A stretch of DNA of 64,000 nucleotides, taken from the NCBI GenBank assembly GCA_019802505.1, contig JAFMOC010000031.1, positions 5,728,501-5,792,500 on the forward strand. Direction: 5' to 3'. This stretch comes from Corydoras sp. C115 (taxonomy: Eukaryota; Chordata; Actinopteri; Siluriformes; Callichthyidae). The notes under the pieces are model-generated. The model did no database searches, was not told the origin of the DNA, and saw only the letters and a program-made list of their open reading frames with translations. The translations under genes and the position numbers were made by a program. Shown here piece by piece: positions 40,839-53,089 of this stretch (positions are counted from its first letter, which is position 1; every line of letters begins with the position of its first letter).

Positions 40839-41171
40839 GGCGGCACGGTGGCTTAGTGGTTAGTATGTTCTCCTCAGCGCTGGGAATTTGAATCCCAATC
40901 TGGGTGGAATTTCCATGTTCTCCCTGTGCCCACATGGGTTTCCTCCCACAGTCCAAAAACATGGATCAAGTCAATTGAGTTCTCCAAATTGCCCCATATA
41001 GAGTGTGTTTGTGTGAATGAGTGTGTGCCCAGCGATAGATGGGCGTCCTGTCCTGGGTGTCTCTGCCCAGCGCCTGAAACGTTCTTATCTGGATGGGGAT
41101 GGGCATGTGGAACCCCCCCGCGCGACCCTAATAGAGGTTAAAGCAGAAGATAATGGATGGATGAATAGATT
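40839..41171 (+). mobile_element. SINE, full length, plus orientation
   Basis: It begins GGCGGCACGGTGGCTTAGTGG, an intact tRNA A-box-like sequence, followed by a degenerate B box. It ends with a (GGAT)n/(GAAT)n tail and is flanked by CTGTTGA at 40832-40838 and 41172-41178. Confidence 0.82.
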
Positions 41172-41179
41172 CTGTTGAA

Positions 41180-42130
41180 AATTAAGATTTCATATTCTTA
41201 ATATTACATTAAAAAATGGTTATGAGATTTGTTTAACATTAAAAAAATAAAAAAGATTAAGTGAAATGTTGAATGAATAAATGCAGGGTTTGCAATACTT
41301 TCTACACATCCACAACTTTTGCCTGTAAAATCTTTTCAATAAAATATTTTGACATTGGACAACATGTTGCACGTTATATAAAGTGTATTTGTACGTACGT
41401 GGGTGTGTATTTAGTTCTCTGTTTTTGGGAACCATGATTAAAAAAAGGATTTTAACTTTGGACCTGGCATTTTTAAAGATATTCAATATTTAGGTGAATT
41501 TAAATAGAGCGGTGCTGGTGAGTGTAAAAGCCCCGCTGCTTTGTTATTTCACAGTAAAAGTTTTGTGTGCTTCTTCAGTTGGAGCCACTTTTCTTTCTTT
41601 TGCCTGCTTTACTGTGACTGCTTTCTGAACTGTGCTGCTTTGTGAACCCCGTGGTGACAATAAAATGCTTCGCTTCTTCTGCGGGCTGTGAGGGTTCAAG
41701 TCTTTATAACGTTGAAGATTTAGTAATGCAATTAAGATATTGAATTCTTGACTTAAAGGTCAGCGAGGCCAGAGTTACACGCTCAACGCGCGACTAAGAA
41801 TCTGCTGAAAAATCTGTTTATAAACTGATGGTGTAAAAGGGATGTGATTATATTTTTTACTAGTTGTTCACTGGCGCTTGGTTTATGGCTGCGTTGCTTT
41901 TAAAGGGAATCAAACCTGATTTGCTTTACTGCTCTGTAAAACCTCACCGGTGACCTGTTCACATTGTTAAAGAAAACATCAAGTGCTTGTAAAAACACGT
42001 GAGAATCTGGTCAGCAAATAAGTATTAATCAGTTTAATTATTGCATCGTTGGGCCAAAATGGATGCATGTGGAAAGATTCTAAGGGATTGCTGGAACGTT
42101 ATGTGAAACCTTAAATGCTTATAACCTTTT
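41180..42130. other. intergenic DNA with an LTR-like or 3'-end-like patch
   Basis: The segment at about 41490-41720 has pyrimidine-rich sequence followed by GACAATAAAATGCTTCGCTTC, which resembles a transcript 3' end or an LTR. No paired repeat or coding region was found. Confidence 0.35.
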
Positions 42131-42132
42131 CC

Positions 42133-42135
42133 ATA

Positions 42136-42225
<90 letters not shown>

Positions 42226-42475
42226 AGCATTTAAGGCCTGTGTATATATGAATGTATGCATGTATATATGTAGGTATTCAGTATATGTATATATACATAT
42301 GTACCCACATACATATATATGTATGTATGTGTACAGTATATATGTGTGTACATATACATACATACATACATACATACATACATAAATATACTGTGTATAT
42401 ATATGTATATATGTAAATATATGTATAAATGTCGATACATGTAGGCTATGTACTTATGTATCAATGTATTTTTGT
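42133..42475. repeat. (AT)n, (CA)n and (ATAC)n-type compound region
   Basis: An AT tract (to 42213) and short CA run are followed by 260 bp of imperfect TATGTA/CATA repeats, including a (CATA)n run at about 42356-42384. Confidence 0.85.
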
Positions 42476-42572
42476 ATGTGTGTCTTCATTTATTTATTTA
42501 TTTAGTCCACTTATAATTAGAACTGTATATAGGCTGTGAGCTATTCTTTTCATTTAATGGCTATTAAGAGGC

Positions 42573-42609
42573 GGAACATTCTGGAAGCTGAAGAGGCAGA
42601 CTGACGTCA
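42573..42609. promoter_or_regulatory. candidate heat-shock element plus CRE
   Basis: GGAACATTCTGGAAG (42573-42587) is a perfect three-unit heat-shock element (GAA, TTC, GAA in phase). TGACGTCA, the full palindromic cAMP-response element, follows at 42602-42609. They sit in a locally GC-richer, repeat-free stretch (about 42540-43200). No gene is visible next to them, so the role is unknown. Confidence 0.3.
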
Positions 42610-44137
42610 CACGTCCAAGAGTCACCCGCCGTGTGCACGGCGTCTCCGGGTAAAAACTCACCGACAAAGAAAGCAAAGGTTTCCCCCGACAATGTGGGTG
42701 GACAGGGCATGAAACTACTATCATCTTTGGTTTTGAATGAAAGAAAGAAAACATAGATTCAACAAAAAGAGAGGCCCCTTCCATTTCAGCTGCGTTGTTA
42801 GGACAACGGGAACCATCCCTCAGATGATTAGTTCCACTTCAAAAGAATTTACTTTCCGGCACAGAAAAACCTCCCCCTTTTGTCTCGGTACACCGGTTTT
42901 AGCACCAAAAAGAAGAGTCGTATGTTTTGTCGGCGTGTTTATTTTTGTCCACCATACAATTGAATTAAATAAATAGAGTCGCCACAATGCCCCGGGACCT
43001 CATAAACATGTAGCCGAGAGAAAGTTAAACAAGAGGTATTGGTCAAACGAAGCAAACGGGATGCTTACAAAAACATGCAAAGAAACTTATGTCTACGTTA
43101 AGTAAGTTTTCAGACGTCTGCTCTTGCGGAGACTGTAGACGAGCCAAGGCGCCTGCTGGCTTCATAGAACATCGTAATGACAACGAACTCACTGTCGGCT
43201 CAGTCCGGAACAGTTACCTCTTGCTTCCATCCAGTTAGAACTATTTAGTTTGTTTCCACAGGGATTGTTTACAAAGTACACCATTAATACCATTGTACAC
43301 CATTGTCTGATCACTTACAAACCAAAAGTCCACATCTGCTACTTAAATACCTCAACTAGTAACTCACTCTTTCTATTCCACCTGGTTATTTGAAGAAACA
43401 TGAATTTTATAAGAATTTCAATGAATTGGAGAGTTTAATCACACAGCATACAGATGTTTATCTGCGGTAGACATAGTAAATATAAAAGCTGAAAAATGAA
43501 AGTCTTCATTAAAATATGTATACCCAGTTATATTAACGGACAGTCCCTACTATGGGACATGTGAGCAGGGTACAATTTACAGGTTATCACTTTCCTCTTA
43601 TGGTAAAATGGGATGCATTGAAATAAATTCACAAGAATGCATTTATTTCAACATTAACATGTTGCTATTTTAAAAAAACAACAACAACAACAACAACAAC
43701 AAGTTGAAGGTATGACTTACGTGATGCATTAATGATGGTCAATGCATTTAGTATGCAAAAGTGGTGGCGCTATACAGCAAGCTCATCCATCTAACCAGAG
43801 AAAGTACACACAGCTTTGGCTACACCAGTTTAGTTGCGTTTCTTTATTAATGGCTATGTATTTAAAGTTAATTGTTAAATTATTTTAAATGTAGTTCTGC
43901 TGTAAAACCTCACAAGACACAGAACCATCCTCACGAGCTTAAAAATGAAATAATATGCAGTTGAAGTACTGTTGAAGTTTTTAAAGAGCTTCTTCTCTTT
44001 TGCAGGCAGCCTGTCAATGTGCAAAAGATGTGAAATGGGAATGACACAATCAATGGGATATCGATGTGTGTAAGAGACCTTAAAAAGTCAGTGATAGAGG
44101 TGTGACAGAATATTGCCAGCTCATCTAACTAGAGCTG

Positions 44138-44146
44138 TTTTTTTTT

Positions 44147-44186
<40 letters not shown>
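44138..44186. repeat. T19-G30 homopolymer block
   Basis: A run of 19 T (44138-44156) is followed directly by 30 G (44157-44186). It is the longest G homopolymer in the window. Confidence 0.9.
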
Positions 44187-44188
<2 letters not shown>

Positions 44189-45605
44189 GAGGAAAAAAGG
44201 TACACACAGTTTCTTGCTGAAATATCTCCTCTGCATAAAATAGTAGTTACGAGATTCAATTATATGCAGTGTTTACATTTGGGAACATAAGTGCACCTCT
44301 CCAACAGACAAGTACCCCGGGTGCAAAGGGCTTGAATGTATTTTAGGCGTTAAAATGAAATGTGTCTCACAAAGCAGATATAATATATAGGGCAACAGGA
44401 ATTCTAAAAATAAGGTGCATGTGAGATGGAAGGAAGCCAGAATGAAAACAAAGTAATATATGCAGTGCTTACTAAAGATCTAAGGAATCCCCTTACTTAT
44501 TAGGAAAATTATTAGGGGAAAATAATGGCACAGAAGACTAATTAACACAGTTAGTTTTAACTGATTGAAAGGAAATATGTTTGTGCTTGAGAAGGCTTAA
44601 TTATATTCAACCCTTCTCTGTCTTCTGAGCTTTGTAAACAAAAGTACTAGGGACTCAAAGGCAGGGAAGCCAAACAATATCTACCAAAGTGAATTAAGAG
44701 CACTAGCAGTATCTGATTAACACACAGGATCCCTACCAGTAAATAAGCCTAATCCTTAAAGTGCACATCTAAACATGACCTTGCTTCATTAAAAAAGCTT
44801 GAAATTGATGCACAAGACTAATTAGATACAAATAACAGTGATAGAAATCAAGCACAGCATCACCAGCTCATATGTGCATGCGCTCAAGGATCAGTTTTTC
44901 ATCTCGTTTTATAAGTGGACTGAATGTGTGTTCACCCTAAATACTCCTTCATCTCATTCAGGCTCCTCCCAGAAGAAGCCGTTTCACAAAATATGAAAGA
45001 GAGCCTGAAGTGACCCAAAATCTGCAAAGCCAATGGGGAATTTTTTAGCATGCTGGATATTTTCATGAGCTGTTTTATATTTCCTCCATTGGCAAAATTT
45101 TCAATATTGAACCTGTTACTGTCCTATATTGCATCCACATAATTTCTACCCTTATGTAATGCTGAAAGTGTGTCACGTTTACAACTGCCGTGTTGCGTGA
45201 ATCCATTCAAGGCAGAATAGAGGCAAAGATGAAGCAACTGGTTTATTATTTGATTTATTTTTGTTTAATGATGAGCTAAATAGCAAACGTCCAATTCCCC
45301 ATTCACTTGACTCTTAATCATGATTGTTTTGAAAATGCAGGGAACTTGTTTGATGTTTAATGACCGGTATTTTCGTTGGTTTGACCTGCATGGGATTTTA
45401 AAAGTGGGCATGTTAATAACCTAATCTGAATAGCATTTATGGATAAATCAAACACTGAAACAGAGCGTTTAAATGATTACGCCATCCGAAAAAATCGACT
45501 TTGTTGTTATAGGATTTTAATTTTAATTGTTTACTCTTGTAAATAATAAAAAAAAACAATGTTTACAATTAAAGCATTTATTAAAATATTTAGGAACTAG
45601 TTTAT

Positions 45606-45963
45606 TCATTCATTCATCCATTATCTTCCGCTTTATCCTCTATTAGGGTCATTGGGGGGGGTGGTTCTCCATGCCCATCCAGGGAAGAACGTTTCGGGCG
45701 CTGGGCAGATACACCCAGGACAGGGCGCCAATCTATCTCTGGGCACACACTCACTCACACAGACACGCACACATACACACTATATATGGGGCAATTTGGA
45801 GAACTCAATTGACTTATTCCATGTTTTTGGACTGTGGGAGGAAACCGGAGAACCTGGAGGAAACCCACGCGGACACGGGGAGAACATGGAAACTCTCATG
45901 GAAAACATGGAATCCCTAGTGCTGAGAGGAGAACGTGCTAACCACTAAGCCACCGTGCCGCCC
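45606..45963 (-). mobile_element. SINE, full length, 13-bp target duplication
   Basis: A complete copy flanked by GGAACTAGTTTAT at 45593-45605 and 45964-45976. The segment that should hold the B box is altered: a short near-repeat of GGAAAC-type words replaces GGATTCGAACC. Confidence 0.85.
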
Positions 45964-45979
45964 GGAACTAGTTTATAAG

Positions 45980-47275
45980 GAATATAATTGATGTCCATTG
46001 TGTATTCAGACACACTTCTTTATTATTGAAGTTATGTGTTGCATTCATCATATCGGCACAGGTATATATAAATTAATGCAATTTAAAAAACTGGAGAACT
46101 TCCGGAAGACTCTTTCCTAATCCATCAGTATTCTCACTATACGAGGCCCAAAAGAACATGGTTGGTTAAGTTTGGTGTAAAAAAAAACACTGCTGGCACA
46201 CACAGGGGACTGATCCTAAAACCATTCAACACCTTACGAATGTATAACTGAGATTGCAAGCCACACCCAGGTTCAAGACTCCACACAGAATGGACCGTCT
46301 TGGAATTAAACCCAGGACCTACTTGCTGTGAGATGGGCGTGCTAACCACACTGACATTGGGTTGATTATTTTGCTTTGGTCTCTTTCTTGCTCAACAGTA
46401 CAGCAGTTAAATGTTTTCTGGATGCTGGAATGATAAATGGGATTGCTAATATTATTACGGTTCATTAAATTATGATCATGATCCGTTTTGTTAAAGGTGC
46501 CACAGGGCTGCCACGGTAAGGGTGGTCCCAATATGGAGGGGGGGTTCCCCTTAATTAATCAAGCGATGGGAAAACTGGCTCTTTGGCATGCTTCCAAATG
46601 AGGTTTCGATTGTAATCTGAAATATAGATCAATCTTAATAACAGCAACATGTTGATTTTATAGTTATTGGACAATGACGTTAATGTCATGACTTCTTTAG
46701 ACAATTATAACCAAGCAGGAATTTTAATAAAGCAATTTAAACGGAGAGAAATACACGGTTATGTGTTTAATGCTTCACTCCATCTAGTTGGATTCTTTAG
46801 AGTGAGGTGTCAGCATCGAACTAAATCCAGTTTGTCCTGACCATTAATTTCATGGCCTTTAAACCACATATCTTCACTTCAGCTTGCTCAAACTGTAATT
46901 GGAAGGTCATAGATTGCGAACCCCCCTCAGCCTACTCTATCCACTTGAGCATCCATCATGGGATGATTTGGCCCTAGGTGTTTAAGTAATGCTGAAAAGG
47001 TTAACAACAAGATCGCTACAGCAACAGTTACTTTTCCGAACACTGGCAGCCACACACCCACACACTCAGACACACACATGCACTAACAGCATAAAGGGCT
47101 GGATCGTCAGGAAGTCAGACAGCTGAGTGGAATTGCTTTGCCACACATTGACTGTGCCACACCGAGGACAAAGGGACGGCAGTAATGTTCCAGCAATGTT
47201 CCTTTCACAGATTTACTGATTCCATGGCTGCCAGGTACACACTTACAATTAGACGGCATTTAAAGCATCCTGGAT
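45980..47275. other. intergenic DNA
   Basis: No gene seen. A SINE relic lies at 46185-46360. The block at about 46790-47180 is GC-balanced and repeat-poor. Confidence 0.5.
46185..46360 (-). mobile_element. old SINE-like relic
   Basis: Contains ACTCCACACAGAATGG, AATTAAACCCAGGACC and GCTGTGAGATGGGCGTGCTAACCAC, the reverse complement of a typical fish SINE head. It is strongly diverged. Confidence 0.45.
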
Positions 47276-47292
47276 CCTGATTTATACAATCC

Positions 47293-47639
47293 ATCCATCC
47301 ATTATCTTCCACTTTATCCTCTATTAGGGTCGCAGGGGGGTTACCCATGCCCATCCACGTTTCGGAGAACGTTTCGGGCGCTGGGCAGATACACCCAGAA
47401 CAGGGTGCCAATCTATCACTGGGCACACACTCACTCACACAAACACACTCTATATGGGACAATTAGGAGAAGTCAATTGACTTGAGCCATGTTTTTGGAC
47501 TGTGGGAGGAAACCGGAGAACCTGGAGGAAACACGCAGACACGGGGAGAACATGGAAACTCCACCCAGATGGGGATTCGAATTGGGAATCACTAGCTCTG
47601 AGAGGCGAACGTGCTAACCACTAAGCCACCGCGCCGTCC
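47293..47639 (-). mobile_element. SINE, full length, 13-bp target duplication
   Basis: A complete copy with a (GGAT)n-type tail and exact flanking repeats ATTTATACAATCC at 47280-47292 and 47640-47652. Confidence 0.85.
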
Positions 47640-47654
47640 ATTTATACAATCCCC

Positions 47655-48787
47655 TAATTAAAATATCCCACATGACCTCACGTCGTAGGCAGCATAGGTA
47701 CTCTCAGAGCATTTCAGGGCTTCATGACTCTCTTTCTGATACTAAAAACGTGCTTTGCTTTGTGTTGCCTGATCAAAGGGACTTTAACATGCCTCTGCAA
47801 TATGCTTTTCTGTATCATGTTAAAACTTGCCTAGCAGTGTAAAAAAAAAAAATCGACTTCAAAATAAGACATCACATCGAGTCTGATCGCTATGGTTCTG
47901 ACATTACTAAGTTTACCCAGCCCCGTTGCGGCCCTCTTCTCTTTTTTAGCATGTTCAGCTGGCCTCTACCACAACATGAAGTCTGTCAGCATGTCCTTGC
48001 CAAAATCTAGAGGACATGGAGCTGTTCGCTAATAAAAACGATCTGGAAAGGAGATCAGAGGAATGAACTGATGGCAGTGGTCACCCATCTGAATGCATGG
48101 CATACTGAAGTTACTCCCTTTTAACGGAGTGCATCTAATTTAGCCTCTCCTTGAAACATAGTGGAGATAAAATGATTGGTTCCATGTTTCCGTCTAATTC
48201 ACACCAATGTACACATCAAATTGTTGCCGTTTGCCACAAGATAACCATGTCAAAGGAAAAAAGGTTTCTGGGTGTGAGCATAACCACATCGACTACTTCT
48301 AAAAGACAGAGTAAAGACACTCCAGCACATGCCAGGGAGTGCATGATTAGTTCTGAGAGCAGAGCTGCAAAATGAATATTTTTGTGTGTCTATTTAGCTG
48401 CATGGTTAACCGGCACCTTCACAGCCTCAAGAAAACTGAAAGACCTGGTAATAGCAATGAGTTTAAATTACACAAAAAAAAGATGCATTGGTTTGGAAAA
48501 TAGAAACGAAATATATTCATTGGCAATTTCAATTGATAATGATCGATATTTGGTCGTTTTAAACATAGTGATGTTACCATTTGAATGTGTATATGAAACA
48601 CATTTGTAACTGTACCAACTTACAAGCATTTATCTTATATGAATTAATCATATATGTAAATGAGAACTTGCCAAGACTTTGAACAGTTAAGCCAATTTGT
48701 TAGTAGAAGCTAATATTTACTAAATAAAATTAATAAAAATAAGATGTGGGAGAAGAAGAGGAACAAAAAATGTTATTCCTTTTTTTC

Positions 48788-48823
<36 letters not shown>

Positions 48824-48890
48824 CAGTGATTTATAAACATGGTAATTGCTCTGATTAAAAGAACATGATGTTACAATTCTAAAATGATGA
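47655..48890. other. intergenic DNA
   Basis: No gene seen. 47660-48370 is repeat-poor and relatively balanced in composition. An (AAT)n tract lies at 48786-48822. Confidence 0.5.
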
Positions 48891-48899
48891 GGTTGAAGT

Positions 48900-48913
48900 A
48901 GTTTACAAAATGC

Positions 48914-48950
<37 letters not shown>

Positions 48951-49056
48951 GTATTATTATGGATAGATGAGTGTATGGGTAAGGTTGAAGTCAATGTTAG
49001 TGTAGTAATATTTACTAGCTGCATTTATTGTTAAGGATTTTACAAAGTGAATGGAA

Positions 49057-49139
<83 letters not shown>

Positions 49140-49301
49140 ACCAGTTATTTAGTTTCAGTGAAAACATGTTGTATGGTTATAGTTATGGATAGATGATGGT
49201 ATGATTAAGGTTATAATCAGTATTAGTGTAGTAGTATTAAGGTTTTTATGAAATGAATAGAAGTCTATGTAAAGTCCCCACAATGTGTGAAACTCTAGCT
49301 T

Positions 49302-49364
<63 letters not shown>

Positions 49365-49365
49365 G
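48900..49365. repeat. (GT)n-linked tandem duplication
   Basis: Three (GT)n tracts (about 48919-48949, 49061-49135 and 49305-49360) separate two related segments of about 110 bp. The segments share ATGGATAGATGA, TAAGGTT, AGTGTAGTAGTATT and GAATAGAAGT words and end near AAGTCCCCACAATGTGTG. It resembles a common fish GT-linked minisatellite. Confidence 0.6.
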
Positions 49366-51956
49366 CTGCATGTGTCTGTGTACATACTAAAGCAATACTG
49401 ACACAGGAGCAAAAGGCGGACTTGTGAAGGCAGGTCTTCAGAAATCACCTGCCGTAGGACTACACTGAAAAAGAGCAGAGATTAAGGGGCCAATGTGAGG
49501 GATGGGCGGATGAGTATAGCCAGAAGTGCAGTACATCTGATGAGAGAAGGGAATAGTGAGCTCGGCTGGAAAGGATCTGGGGCGGCCATAGATGAAAAAA
49601 GTCACCACCTAGGGAGCACCGGCACTACAGGCTTGACCTAGGGATGCTATAGAAAGGCAGCATGCCAATTAAAACCTTACCCCACTAGCCAACATGACCA
49701 CTGCCCCCTCACCAACTGACGCAAGCACACATTACTTCGGGTAAGCAGCTTTTTAGGAGGCGAGGAAAGGAACGTGAACGACATAACACCTTTTAGAAAA
49801 GAACTCTATATTAGTTCAATATATCAGATTACACCAGTATTAAAATGCTATCGTTAAAATGTCATTATGCACATCACATGGCAACCGAGAGGGTAAATAA
49901 GACTAAAAACATGGGCAATGACCCGGTTCGGCGAGGAAATTTATGCCATAGCATAGTGTTGCTAGGCAGAACATGGAGACCTTTTGGAAAATGCAAAGGT
50001 AAGTTTAAAGGAGAGGAAGGTTTGACGAATCAATTTAAAATACAATTCAGTGTTCAGCAGAAACTGCATGAAGATGAATGGGCTGAGTAAAGGATGAAGC
50101 TTCGGTGGGGTGAAGAACTTTTAGGAAGGTAAACGTACAGTATTAATTTTAATACAGGAACTCTGTATTTAATGGCAAGCCATTAGAAGACGTTAACTTT
50201 AGTAAAGCTGAAGAAAATCAATTTAAAGAATATATGCCATAGAATCAGTTCAAAAAAAAAGTCGAAATTTGGCAACACTGACGTGAAGCCATAATAAAAT
50301 AATAAATGTTAAAAATTTCAAAAGCAAGAACAACAAACCATGCAAAAGCAATTTTTGCACTCACGCACATGCACAAACATGCTGCCATAATTAAAATTAA
50401 TATATAAGGCAAATGTTTGGTGAAGCAATATATTACCTACCAGTTACCAATTAAAGTGCTGGTATTAATATTAAAACGAATCATCCTTTATCCTTAACTT
50501 TATCTTCCAGTTCATAATCTTATTAAGCTAATAATCTTATCAAGACTAATCCCGTTAGTCTGTTTACCTTTTAGGGTTTTTAAAAAAAAAATTGTGTGAT
50601 AATATTGTACATGCCGTTCAAATATTACTACATTACAGGAGGTCTGCACATGTTATTTGGATAATGAATTATCATGGAGAAAACGAATGTGCAGTTTACA
50701 ATGCAATATTTAATAACTGGCTCTGTGTATCTCAGCAAAGCTTCCAGTGGTTAACGGATTATATTACATGATTATTCAAGTCTACATGAAGTCAGGCCTA
50801 ATACCTAAGCCCTTAGATACTCAGGGCCAACTTAACCAGTACCTGCAAGTGTAATGTTCTCTCAATTAATAAAAATTGATGGTTAAAGACTGAGAGTGTT
50901 ATTTTGGACTGCAAAACATGTGGTTAAACCTTTTCATAATATTAATTTTATAATGGAATCAAGGCCTGAACGGCTTTTGCTAAGATTAACCCGGGTTTGA
51001 TTTACGGATGAGCATTTCTGTGTGGAGTTTGCATGTTCTCTCTGTGAGAGGTTCAGTTCCGTACCGCCGTCCACAGACATGGAAGGCCGTGTGGACGCAG
51101 GTGAATTATAGATTTGCATGTTTGCGCTTGACTGTGCTTGCCTGTGTGTCTGCATTGTGACGGATTAATAACAGGACGTTTTCACTGTGAATGGAAAACT
51201 AAAAACATTGAACAATTGGATTGTGAAAATTGTGATAGAGTGATGATTAGTAGACGAAAGCCTTGATGTGCATGCAGTATGTCAGGTCATAGGTTGTAAA
51301 AATACAATTTATGCATACTAAACAATCGCCCTCTTTATTTATACAACAGATGAGCTAATGTTTTCGTGATCTACAATTTATAAACCAGTTTTATATAGAG
51401 AGACACCTTCTATTGGGTTTTTCAGTTTAGCAACATTTTAACCAAACGACGTACAAGTAACGATAAATAGCAACAGTACACTACATACAACACTTAAATT
51501 GTTTGTAGTATTTCACCTTGACATTCATTTCTAAGCATTACATTAAACTTGAACATAGTGCTGTGAACACCTCACAGAGGTCCCGCAGCAACAATATCTC
51601 AAATAAAGTCGCCTAATCTCCAGCTATTTATATCAATATTGTAAAAGCAATTATTGCAAAAAGGTATTTACATTTAAGAAACCTTCCCAGCTACACACTC
51701 AACCTAAGCAGACTCCTGGGCTCCTTTCAGAACAAATGGATCAATTAGGAAGCAATATGTCAAAGGTTTTCCAACTTATTTTTATCTTTACTGGAAGTTA
51801 ACAAAAAAACACTGTTCTCACAAACCACTGACTTGCATTTGTACAAAAAGAAAAATATTTTGGAACAGTTCCGCAAACTGACATCATATTAAAAGGGATA
51901 AACATTTGGTTAAATACATTATTAGCCGAGCAGAGTCTATTAAGACAGCTCATCCT

Positions 51957-51997
<41 letters not shown>

Positions 51998-52327
51998 AGC
52001 TACTGCTTAATAAGGCCCATACTGATAAGTGTATAGTTTTATTAACAATAACATGTTTCTATACACTACAGGCATGGCCCATGGTGATGCAATAAATATA
52101 TAGGGTGTATTAATGTAATTCAATTATTCGAATAAGGTCCCAAACAAGAGAAATACGAGAAATACGAGCTAACTTGTCGAATCTAGCTAACACTTTGTGA
52201 CGTTTAGATGTTTTTTAAAAAGTTGAGTGTAAATAAATAACCCTTTAATTGAGATGGTGATTACAGAACATATTATTCTTTATTTATTTTTACTGAGATG
52301 TGATTCTATAGCGTAACAAGGGTCTTC

Positions 52328-52330
<3 letters not shown>
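49366..52330. other. intergenic DNA 3' of zic6
   Basis: No gene supported. 49440-49740 is GC-balanced. A SINE relic is at 50980-51165 and an (ATC)n run is at 51958-51996. The remainder is AT-rich unique DNA. Confidence 0.5.
50980..51165 (+). mobile_element. old SINE-like relic
   Basis: CCCGGGTTTGATTTACGG, TCTGTGTGGAGTTTGCATG and CCACAGACATGGAAGG words in order on the plus strand. It resembles a degenerate tRNA-derived SINE. Confidence 0.5.

Positions 52331-52331
<1 letters not shown>

Positions 52332-52401
<70 letters not shown>
52332..52401. repeat. (AT)n microsatellite
   Basis: About 35 AT repeats in the zic6 3' flank. Confidence 0.95.
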
Positions 52402-52406
<5 letters not shown>

Positions 52407-53021
52407 ATAAAAGCGGCGAGTAGAGGCTTATAATAAAATTATAGGCAATATGCACAATTTATATTTCGGATTGAGTAATACAAGAAAATACGTACTCATT
52501 TTTTTTTTTTTTTTTTTGAGTACAGCCTATAATCAAACCTGACCTAATTAAATGCAAACCATAAGAGTTTAAATAATAATAAAATATAAGAAAAAAAAAC
52601 ACAGAAATATTCGTGGAATTAATTCCAGTTATATTTCAGACAATTATTTGCCCTTTACGAGTTACGCACGGTTTCCCAATGTGTATAAATAAAAAAAATA
52701 ATAAAAACATTGACATTTACATCGTTTTAAACAATGTACGTGTCCAAATTTTACATATTTCTTAGGGGGAATTTTTTTAATTGATAATCTGGATTTAGAT
52801 GACGTCACTGACGGGTGAACTATCCCCCCTTCGACTTTCCACAACGCTGTATTCGATTTCCAAATGTTTTTAAATGATTTACTAACTTATTTGAACATTT
52901 TGCACATACATAACGGTTCATATAGTTTAGGCCAAATTCACAATTTCGCTCATTAGTGGGGCAGAGTTTAATTAATAGGGGAGGCTGGAATTCTGCTATA
53001 ATTAAAAAAGCAAGGCTGTGA

Positions 53022-53027
53022 TTTAAT
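53022..53027 (-). terminator. zic6: possible zic6 polyadenylation signal (ATTAAA)
   Basis: The minus-strand hexamer ATTAAA lies about 63 bp past the zic6 stop. It is a common variant signal, but such hexamers are frequent in AT-rich DNA. A canonical minus-strand AATAAA pair occurs further down at about 52279-52288, which would give a 3' UTR near 800 bp. I cannot choose between them. Confidence 0.25.
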
Positions 53028-53089
53028 ACCCATCTCCAAATTTCTTGTCTGATGTTCTGATATTGCTGGTTTTTTCTTTATGTCTGATG

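Larger units (their letters stand above)
42480..45590. other. SINE-free intergenic stretch
   Basis: No gene seen. It holds the HSE/CRE patch, an (AAC)n run at 43678-43701 and the T19-G30 block. The sequence at about 44300-45200 is unique and could contain conserved elements. Confidence 0.5.
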
